From positions 140,552 to 204,551 of the forward strand of contig CAYVOV010000003.1 of NCBI GenBank assembly GCA_964453525.1: a stretch of 64,000 nt of DNA, given 5' to 3'. Positions within the stretch are counted from its first letter, which is position 1, and each line of letters begins with the position of its first letter. The notes beneath the pieces were generated by a model. The model was not told the DNA's origin and ran no database searches. It saw nothing but the letters and a program-made list of their open reading frames with translations. The stretch is from CAYVOV01 sp964453525 (lineage in GTDB: Bacteria; Chloroflexota; Dehalococcoidia; Dehalococcoidales; UBA2162). Shown piece after piece: positions 58,569 through 64,000 of this stretch. The position numbers were made by a program, and so were the translations under genes.

Positions 58569-59576
58569 GTGAAATACCGTACACTTGGCAGGACGGGACT
58601 CGAAGTCTCTGAAATCGGTTTCGGCTGTGGAAACGTGGGAGGCTTGATGATTCGCGGCAGTCATCAGGAACAGGTTGAAGCGGTCAGTCGCGCCCTGGAG
58701 CTTGGCATCAACTACTTCGATACCGCTCCGCTTTACGGCAACGGTCAATCGGAAACAAACTTGGGAACGGTGCTGGCGCAACTCAAGCCCGATGTAGAGG
58801 TTGCCACCAAATTCAGTATCAACAGTGAAGATTTAGGAGACATCAGAGGCGCTATAGAGTCTTCACTGGAGACCAGCCTGAATCGCCTCAGGCTCGATTC
58901 CGTTGACGTGCTGCAACTTCATACACCGGTCTCACTGGAACGCAGGGCGGATGACCGCCGGTGGAGTGTGACTGTCAATGATGTGCTGGGCAGTAACGGC
59001 ATTGCCGATGCTTTGGACTCAGTACGTTCACAGGGACTGGTTCGCTTTACCGGCTTCACCGGTCTCGGCGATACCGAAGCCTTACACAGGGTAATTGAAA
59101 GCGGGCGTTTCGATGTTGTGCAGTCCTATTACAACCTGCTCAATCCCAGCGCCGGAATAGCCGCACCACCCGGATTCACTGACTACAACTTCCGCCAGTT
59201 GATTGACCGGGCAATGGACCGGAACATGGGCGTTGTGGTTATCAGAGTCATGGCCGGGGGCGCTCTGGGAGGAGAGGTGGCACGCACCGGACACGCCGCA
59301 CCGACAATCGGCGGGGCAATCGCCGGAGGAGCAGATTACCGGGAGGATGATGCGCGGGCAAAGGAGCTCGATTTTCTGCTCTCGGGTGATATACTCAGTC
59401 TGCCTCAGGCCGCGGTCAGGTTTGCCCTGATGCATAAAGGCGTCTCAACGGTGCTTGTCGGCTACTCGAATATACAGCAGATAGAAGAAGCTGCCGGTTG
59501 CTCCGGCAAAGCCCCGATACCCGAGCCGGCAATGGAAAAGCTGGCTGAACTCTGGGCAACCGATTTTAATATGTAG
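58569..59576 (+). CDS. Aldo/keto reductase
   Basis: 335 residues. Start GTG 58569, AAGGAGG ahead. Catalytic tetrad positions: Asp and Tyr in FDTAPLYGNGQSE near 47-59, Lys in VATKFS near 78, His in VLQLHTPV near 114. TGFTGLGDTEALH near 160 and VLVGYSNIQQIEEA near 297 give the cofactor loop. NADPH-dependent carbonyl reduction is expected. The N-terminus is typical of the AKR family (RTLGRTGLEVSEIGFGCG). Placed between the UroD-like gene and a 6PGDH-like gene on one strand, a likely operon. Confidence 0.92.
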   Translation: MKYRTLGRTGLEVSEIGFGCGNVGGLMIRGSHQEQVEAVSRALELGINYFDTAPLYGNGQSETNLGTVLAQLKPDVEVATKFSINSEDLGDIRGAIESSLETSLNRLRLDSVDVLQLHTPVSLERRADDRRWSVTVNDVLGSNGIADALDSVRSQGLVRFTGFTGLGDTEALHRVIESGRFDVVQSYYNLLNPSAGIAAPPGFTDYNFRQLIDRAMDRNMGVVVIRVMAGGALGGEVARTGHAAPTIGGAIAGGADYREDDARAKELDFLLSGDILSLPQAAVRFALMHKGVSTVLVGYSNIQQIEEAAGCSGKAPIPEPAMEKLAELWATDFNM

Positions 59577-59642
59577 AAGATTTAGACTTATAAAACGGAT
59601 TGAGATATCATAGTGGACAGCTGTTAAACGGAGGTGTATTTG

Positions 59643-60521
59643 ATGACGGTAAAGGTAGCAGGGATTTTAAGCCCGGGTGACATGGGGCACGCGGTAGGTC
59701 GTGTCCTTGTCGACAACGGCATGAAGGTTATTACCTGCCTTGAAGGAAGAAGCGAACGCACTGCCGGACTTGCCAGGCAGGCCGGTATCACCTCGGTGCC
59801 GACATACGGACAGCTTGTCAGGGATGCCGATATGATTCTCTCCATCCTGGTGCCCGCCGAGGCAAAAAACGCCGCCACACTGGTAGCGAGTGCCCTGAAG
59901 GAGACCGGAGAGAAGATTGTTTACGCCGACTGCAATGCTATCGCTCCGATGACGGTGAAAGAAATCGGAGAAATAATCACCGGAGCCGGAAGCTGGTTCG
60001 TCGATGCCGGAATAATCGGCGGGCCGCCGGGTCCCGGCGTATGGAATAGAATCTACGCATCCGGAGCCGATGCCGGAGAATTCGCCGAACTGAGTAATTA
60101 CGGGCTGGATGTGCGGGTGGTGGGAAAGGAAATCGGGCAGGCATCTGGACTGAAAATGGTATATGCCGCCCTGACCAAGGGGACTTCCGCTCTCTCCATC
60201 GAACTGCTTGTCGCCGCACAGAGGATGGGACTGTACGACGCCCTGATAGACGAATGGAAACTCAGTCAGGCGGACAGGTACGAATCGTTAAAGCGGTCGT
60301 TACAGAGTGTCCCCAGCAAATCGAGACGCTGGGTCGGAGAGATGGAGGAGATAGCTAGGACTTTCGGCAGTCTCGGACTGACCCCCAAAATCCTCGAAGG
60401 CGCCGCCGACCTATACCGGTTCGTCGGCAGCAATCCGATTTCGGACGAAACACCAGAAACAATCGATAGAAACCGGACTCTGGAACAGCTAATCCGGATA
60501 CTGGCAGAAGACAGGGATTAA
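59643..60521 (+). CDS. 6-phosphogluconate/3-hydroxyisobutyrate dehydrogenase-like protein
   Basis: About 292 residues. ATG 59643 (MTVKVAGIL) is preferred; GGAGG lies nine bases ahead. Rossmann motif ILSPGDMGHAVG near 8-19 (variant of GxGxxG), ADMILSILVPAEA near 60-72, YADCNAIAPMTVKE near 93, FVDAGIIGGPPGP near 120 with substrate-binding Gly loop, and KMVYAALTKGTSALSIE near 170-186 carrying catalytic Lys. C-terminal domain resembles DUF1932. The substrate (a 3-hydroxy acid) is unknown. Its last 42 codons are duplicated, degenerate, at 61364-61492. Confidence 0.88.
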   Translation: MTVKVAGILSPGDMGHAVGRVLVDNGMKVITCLEGRSERTAGLARQAGITSVPTYGQLVRDADMILSILVPAEAKNAATLVASALKETGEKIVYADCNAIAPMTVKEIGEIITGAGSWFVDAGIIGGPPGPGVWNRIYASGADAGEFAELSNYGLDVRVVGKEIGQASGLKMVYAALTKGTSALSIELLVAAQRMGLYDALIDEWKLSQADRYESLKRSLQSVPSKSRRWVGEMEEIARTFGSLGLTPKILEGAADLYRFVGSNPISDETPETIDRNRTLEQLIRILAEDRD

Positions 60522-60608
60522 CGTAGCGGCAACTAACTTTCAATCAGCCGGTTAGTGTATTCTACTGTTACAATTGTTAGGCCAAGATGATAGAGCAGGC
60601 TATACGGT

Positions 60609-61343
60609 ATGAGATACTACATTGGCACATCAGGCTGGCATTATGATCATTGGCGGGAAGAATTCTACCCCAAAGGTATGGCCAAATCGAGATGGCTTGA
60701 GTTCTATTCTGGGCACTTTTCTACCGTAGAGCTCAATAATAGCTTCTATCACCTACCTTCTGAGAAAGCTTTTATCAACTGGAAGAATTCCTCACCCCCG
60801 GAATTCGTGTTTTCGGTAAAGGTCAGCCGATTCATTACCCACATAAAGAGACTTAGAGATACTGCTGAACCTGTTGCCAATTTTATATCTCGGGCCCGTC
60901 TTCTCGAGGGGAAACTAGGACCTCTCCTTTATCAACTCCCCCAGAGCATGAAGCTTGATTACCAAACGCTTGAGGAATTTTTAAAGATACTTCCCAAGGA
61001 CGCCTGTCACGTTTTTGAGTTCCGCCATAATTCATGGTTCGAGGACGGGATTTTTCAGCTCTTAAGTCGCTACAATGCCGGCTTCTGTATCTACGATATG
61101 CCGGGCTTCCGCACACCAGTGGTAGCTACATCTGATTTCGTCTATATGCGCTTTCATGGGAGCCAGCGGCTTTACGGTGGTTGCTACTCTGATGAGGAAC
61201 TGGAGGATTGGGCTCAGAAAATTATGGTGCTGAAGACCGGAGTAGTTTATGCCTATTTTAATAATGATATCGAGGGATTTGCTATCAGGAACGCATTAAC
61301 ATTCAGACATTTGATTGAGGTACTCTCAGCTAAGATTAGATAG
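60609..61343 (+). CDS. DUF72 (YecE-like) protein
   Basis: 244 residues, TIM-barrel DUF72. YIGTSGWHYDHWREEFYPKG near 4-23, VELNNSFYHLP near 41, FSVKVSRFITHIKRL near 68, LGPLLYQLPQSMKLD near 100, FEFRHNSWF near 137, and YMRFHGSQRLYGG near 180-192 are the family blocks. Biochemical function is not known. It lies between the 6PGDH-like gene and a truncated copy of that gene's 3' end, so it is probably an inserted segment. Confidence 0.92.
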   Translation: MRYYIGTSGWHYDHWREEFYPKGMAKSRWLEFYSGHFSTVELNNSFYHLPSEKAFINWKNSSPPEFVFSVKVSRFITHIKRLRDTAEPVANFISRARLLEGKLGPLLYQLPQSMKLDYQTLEEFLKILPKDACHVFEFRHNSWFEDGIFQLLSRYNAGFCIYDMPGFRTPVVATSDFVYMRFHGSQRLYGGCYSDEELEDWAQKIMVLKTGVVYAYFNNDIEGFAIRNALTFRHLIEVLSAKIR

Positions 61344-61363
61344 TAAGCACTGGTTTTCTTGGC

Positions 61364-61492
61364 CTTGAAGGCGCCGCTGACCTCTACCGCTTCGTCGGCA
61401 GTAATCCGGTGTCCGATGAGACGCCGGAAACAATCGATAGAAACCGGACACTTGAACGGCTTATCCGGATATTGGCGGGAGGCGGGGATTAA
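61364..61492 (+). pseudogene. Truncated copy of the 6PGDH-like gene 3' end
   Basis: Encodes LEGAADLYRFVGSNPVSDET then PETIDRNRTLERLIRILAGGGD and a TAA, 38 of 42 residues identical by eye to the parent 60393-60521, with many silent changes. Homology continues past the stop to AATCAG at 61518 (parent 60547), then stops. No start codon or 5' part. It lies in the gap 61344-61681 together with a tRNA fragment. Confidence 0.85.
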
Positions 61493-61502
61493 TGCAGCAG
61501 CA

Positions 61503-61552
61503 ACTAATTCTTAATCAGAGGGTCGCAGGTTCGAGATCTGCATGGCCTACCA
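61503..61552 (+). tRNA. 3' half of a tRNA-Lys(CTT), 5' half missing
   Basis: Anticodon loop TTCTTAA (61508-61514, anticodon CTT), degenerate anticodon stem (two mismatches), 5-nt variable region, T arm GCAGG-TTCGAGA-TCTGC (61525-61541, one G-T pair), acceptor strand ATGGCCT, discriminator A and CCA (61550-61552). The matching 5' acceptor and D arm were not found upstream; duplicated 6PGDH-like sequence is there instead. Reads as a remnant att site or tRNA pseudogene. Confidence 0.72.
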
Positions 61553-61681
61553 ACAGCTTACAAAAATATAGCATAAGTTAGCTGAAAGTAGTCTTTTTAA
61601 AATAATTCCTTTGAGATTAGTATTAAAACCGGCTGTCAATAATTCTGCTTCCTTTATAAATCGCTTTGGGCCGTTGATAGC

Positions 61682-62080
61682 TTACACTTCCTGTTTGGGC
61701 CATTTCCATGCGAACCAAGCGATAAAAAATGCAACCACAAGCCCTGCGATTGTCACCAGCCAGAGAGCCACGGATACTGCATCTCCCCGGATAGCGGGGA
61801 CAAGTATTTCGCAGATAATAAAAAAGAGCACAAACAATATTCCGAGGACGAAATTCAGCCAGCGATTCGGTGAATCCTTCAGGGTCAGGCATAATACTGC
61901 CATTACCAGAGGAACCAACCAAAAGAGGGCATAACCTACCATCATCGCCTCGCTCTCACCGGCCATCATTTCCTCTATTTCACCGGGCATCATAAACCCC
62001 AAGACCATCGCCGCAGACATACCTACAGCCATAAAGATCCAAAGGACTGAAAGCCTCGCCTTCCATCTCAGTAGTTCCAT
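61682..62080 (-). CDS. Four-helix membrane protein of unknown function
   Basis: 132 residues with four hydrophobic segments (about 9-31, 44-63, 73-95, 100-125). A short acidic stretch (EIEEMMAGES) lies between helices 1 and 2, and a positively charged turn (KDSPNRW) between 2 and 3. No family named. ATG with GGAGGAG ahead. It probably shares a transcript with the next upstream four-helix gene (62167-62544), 86 bp away on the same strand. Confidence 0.75.
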   Translation of the reverse strand: MELLRWKARLSVLWIFMAVGMSAAMVLGFMMPGEIEEMMAGESEAMMVGYALFWLVPLVMAVLCLTLKDSPNRWLNFVLGILFVLFFIICEILVPAIRGDAVSVALWLVTIAGLVVAFFIAWFAWKWPKQEV

Positions 62081-62166
62081 AATTTGCTCCTCCTCGAACT
62101 TATTTGGTTAAGCCAAACCCAAAAGGGCACCAGTTACACCGTCTGGTAGTCGCTAATCAATCTGGA

Positions 62167-62544
62167 TTATTCTCTTACCTTAATCATGGGCCATAGCTTC
62201 CAGAGAGCGGGCACGGAAAGCACTATGAATACCACAGATAATACACTGAATCCGCCACCGCCAACAAGCATGTTTATTATATCGAGTATATAGGTGAATA
62301 ATACGAGTAAGAAGGCGCATATCAGCATCCCCAATTCACGTTTGAGTATGGCAACGGCCATTACCAAGGCGGTTGCTAGTTTACGCGAAAGATACATACC
62401 AAGCGGACCGGCGAGAGGAAGTGCTGCAGCGTCAAACTCTGAGAATTGGAAAGTTGGATCAATATATCCCATTGTTGACGAGGCAAGAGGAAGAAGAACA
62501 AAAAGGCCAGCTATTACTAAGACCCAAACGGGAATCTTTTTCAT
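62167..62544 (-). CDS. Four-helix membrane protein, second of pair
   Basis: 125 residues. N-terminal helix (about 5-25), a loop with a Pro-rich FQFSEFDAAALPLAGP segment, then three helices (about 43-60, 68-90, 97-117). ATG with TAGGAGGCTGCC ahead. No family known. It precedes the other small membrane gene on the same strand; together they look like a two-gene unit of unknown role. Confidence 0.72.
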   Translation of the reverse strand: MKKIPVWVLVIAGLFVLLPLASSTMGYIDPTFQFSEFDAAALPLAGPLGMYLSRKLATALVMAVAILKRELGMLICAFLLVLFTYILDIINMLVGGGGFSVLSVVFIVLSVPALWKLWPMIKVRE

Positions 62545-62928
62545 GGCAGCCTCCTATAATCTCCATTATTGAAACACAGGTTATCACAAACTATAGCACA
62601 TCTGGAGAATAGTGAATATATGACGGTAAAAACAATCTTTTTATTCCAAATGAAACAAAATGGACGTTCGTTCAAAATGGCTCAATTAGAAAGAAAACTT
62701 TGGTAGTTAGCTTATACTGAGACTAAACGCCAGCTCAAAAGTTCTGTCCTTTTTCCATTATTTCCTACTAGCCAAATCATCAGAATTTGCTAACATTTTT
62801 GCTAACGAACTTTTCACCACTAGAAATGATAAGGTGGTACCAAACAGTACCACCTAAAGCTAAATCACAAATAATAAAGTATTAAGAATTACTTGTCTTT
62901 ACGCTCAGGTACAAACCTCTTGTATCTC
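62545..62928. other. Gene-free gap
   Basis: 384 bp upstream of the four-helix gene and downstream of the NHL-repeat gene. It is A/T-rich in part. GGTGGTAC...GTACCACC (about 62832-62853) is an 8-bp inverted repeat that may end the NHL-repeat transcript. No convincing ORF or RNA was seen. Confidence 0.5.
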
Positions 62929-63897
62929 TTAATCAGCCTTTTCTTTCCTTCTCCGAGCGAACTTCTGGATGACCCGGCTGCCTCTGTCTATTCCGGAGTG
63001 GGTCATTGCCACTTCACCCACGTAAATGTCGCCGTGTGAATCGACGGCTATGGCGTGAGGGGCAATGAACAGGTCCGTCTCATGGTCTTCATCTTCGTTT
63101 CCCCAGCGGGTGAGGACCTGACCGTCAATCGTAAACAGGCTCACTCTTGGACCGACTCCCGAAACGTGACCAAGCTCGGGAACATAGACCACATCTTCAT
63201 CATCGATAAAGACATCGGTAGGGCGGGCGATTTCCTTCCACTGCGTCAGGAACTTGCCCCCGGCATTGAATATCTGAATCCGGCTGTTTTCTCTATCTGC
63301 CACCCAGACCCGGTCCTGCTTATCCACCCAGATATTGTGCGGAAGCCTGAACTCACTCTCACCAGTGCCGGGCTCTCCCCAGGAAAAACGCAGCCTGCCA
63401 TCAGGACTGAAGCAGTGCACCCTGGCGTTACCGTAGCCATCGCAGATGTAGATATCCCCGGAAGAAGAAAAGGCGATACCGGTCGGGCGGTTGAATGGCG
63501 GTCCGCCGCGTTTTATCGTCTCCAGGCTGGCATAAAAGTCCGGCTGGTCAACATATCCGGTATCGGACGGTTTATCCTTTGTTCCAAGCGTCATCAATAG
63601 CTCACCCTGAAGAGTGAACTTGGAAACCGTGTGATTGCCGTCATCGGCACAGTAGATTGCTCCGTCAGCGCTTATCCTGGCACCATGAGGGCGGGCAAAG
63701 TAACCTTCACCCCAGCTCCCTGCAAAATAGCCGTTTCTCTCGAACACCATCACCGGATGAACGCTCCGGTTAAACACGTACACCCTGTCATCCTTATCAA
63801 TGGCAATTCCGCCGATATCAAGGAACGACCAGCCTTCAGGCAACTTCGCCCAGCCGTCAACAAGTTCGTACCTGTATTCATCACTACCGAACAACAT
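62929..63897 (-). CDS. NHL-repeat beta-propeller protein
   Basis: 322 residues, six-bladed beta propeller. NHL-type blades are seen repeatedly: GIAIDKDDRVYVFNR, GARISADGAIYCADDGNHTV, GIAFSSSGDIYICDGYGNARV, NIWVDKQDRVWVADRENSRI, DVFIDDEDVVYVPELGHVS, AIAVDSHGDIYVGEVAMTH. Resembles the peptidyl-alpha-hydroxyglycine lyase/SMP-30-like group, but catalytic residues were not located. No signal peptide is visible, so it may be cytosolic. ATG with GGAGAAA ahead. Stand-alone in the window. Sequence after 63898 holds its leader only. Confidence 0.88.
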   Translation of the reverse strand: MLFGSDEYRYELVDGWAKLPEGWSFLDIGGIAIDKDDRVYVFNRSVHPVMVFERNGYFAGSWGEGYFARPHGARISADGAIYCADDGNHTVSKFTLQGELLMTLGTKDKPSDTGYVDQPDFYASLETIKRGGPPFNRPTGIAFSSSGDIYICDGYGNARVHCFSPDGRLRFSWGEPGTGESEFRLPHNIWVDKQDRVWVADRENSRIQIFNAGGKFLTQWKEIARPTDVFIDDEDVVYVPELGHVSGVGPRVSLFTIDGQVLTRWGNEDEDHETDLFIAPHAIAVDSHGDIYVGEVAMTHSGIDRGSRVIQKFARRRKEKAD

Positions 63898-64000
63898 CTG
63901 TTTTCTCCTTTATTAGTAATTATTAGAAGTAATATGCTTTTATATAGGTTTTATTTGCTTTTAGTTGGTGTCCTTTTTATAATTCGCCTGAGATGTCTAA

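Noticed and set aside
61503..61552. Complete tRNA-Lys gene
   Set aside because: The 5' acceptor strand and D arm cannot be found upstream; the sequence there is homologous to the 6PGDH-like gene 3' end. Only the 3' half is claimed.

Overview
The window reads as the chromosome of an anaerobic bacterium with moderate GC content. The gene mix is heterodisulfide reductase (Hdr) modules, a tungsten-type aldehyde:ferredoxin oxidoreductase, indolepyruvate:ferredoxin oxidoreductase, a uroporphyrinogen-decarboxylase-like methyltransferase family member, radical SAM, and many short-chain dehydrogenases and MFS carriers. That mix, together with a CetZ/FtsZ-like tubulin and abundant palindromic intergenic repeats, fits uncultured Chloroflexota (Dehalococcoidia-like) best. 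This lineage call is an inference; there is no rRNA or marker gene here to prove it.

Layout. 0-5 kb: a PhoR/PhoB-like two-component pair (kinase cut by the window edge), a secreted protein with three tandem repeats, and a small sulfite-oxidase-fold molybdoenzyme with a two-helix membrane partner. 5-14 kb: small-acid metabolism (2-hydroxyacid dehydrogenase, malate/lactate dehydrogenase, hydroxypyruvate isomerase, MOFRL glycerate kinase, a TPP enzyme, an amidohydrolase) and a 52-residue DUF3096-like membrane protein. 14-24 kb: an AT-rich membrane/zinc-ribbon/HTH gene of foreign appearance, an MFS carrier, a MoxR-DUF58-DUF4129 operon, a TetR regulator with its divergent target, and a bicupin. 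24-26 kb: a tubulin-like GTPase preceded by a small tail-anchored membrane protein. 26-35 kb: three transporter/oxidoreductase groups. 35-37.6 kb: an AT-rich three-gene cassette ending in a PLD-like protein, followed by about 600 bp of gene-free AT-rich DNA. 37.6-41 kb: racemase-like protein, SDR, phosphotriesterase-family hydrolase, DUF2284. 41-48 kb: hdrC-hdrB-hdrA-hdrA' followed by a 2Fe-2S/4Fe-4S subunit and a fumarate-reductase-type flavoprotein, probably one soluble electron-transfer complex. 48-50 kb: small accessory patch (MBL hydrolase, a truncated copy of the flavoprotein 3' end, a HEPN-like protein). 50-56.5 kb: an iorA-iorB-aor-ferredoxin-acyl-CoA ligase operon. 57-61.5 kb: UroD-like protein, aldo/keto reductase, 6PGDH-like dehydrogenase, DUF72, then a truncated copy of the dehydrogenase 3' end fused to the 3' half of a tRNA-Lys. 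61.7-64 kb: two small membrane proteins and an NHL-repeat protein.

How the parts fit. Two large redox modules (Hdr/fumarate-reductase-like and Ior/AOR) would run on thiols, ferredoxin and organic acids. Most remaining enzymes handle small hydroxy-, keto- and CoA-linked acids. Foreign-looking DNA is recognisable by low GC (14-15.3, 35.3-37.6 and 49.2-50 kb) and by duplicated gene 3' ends. No transposase, integrase, CRISPR array, rRNA or complete tRNA was found. Mobile DNA is represented by short palindrome-rich elements without coding capacity in at least four intergenic gaps.
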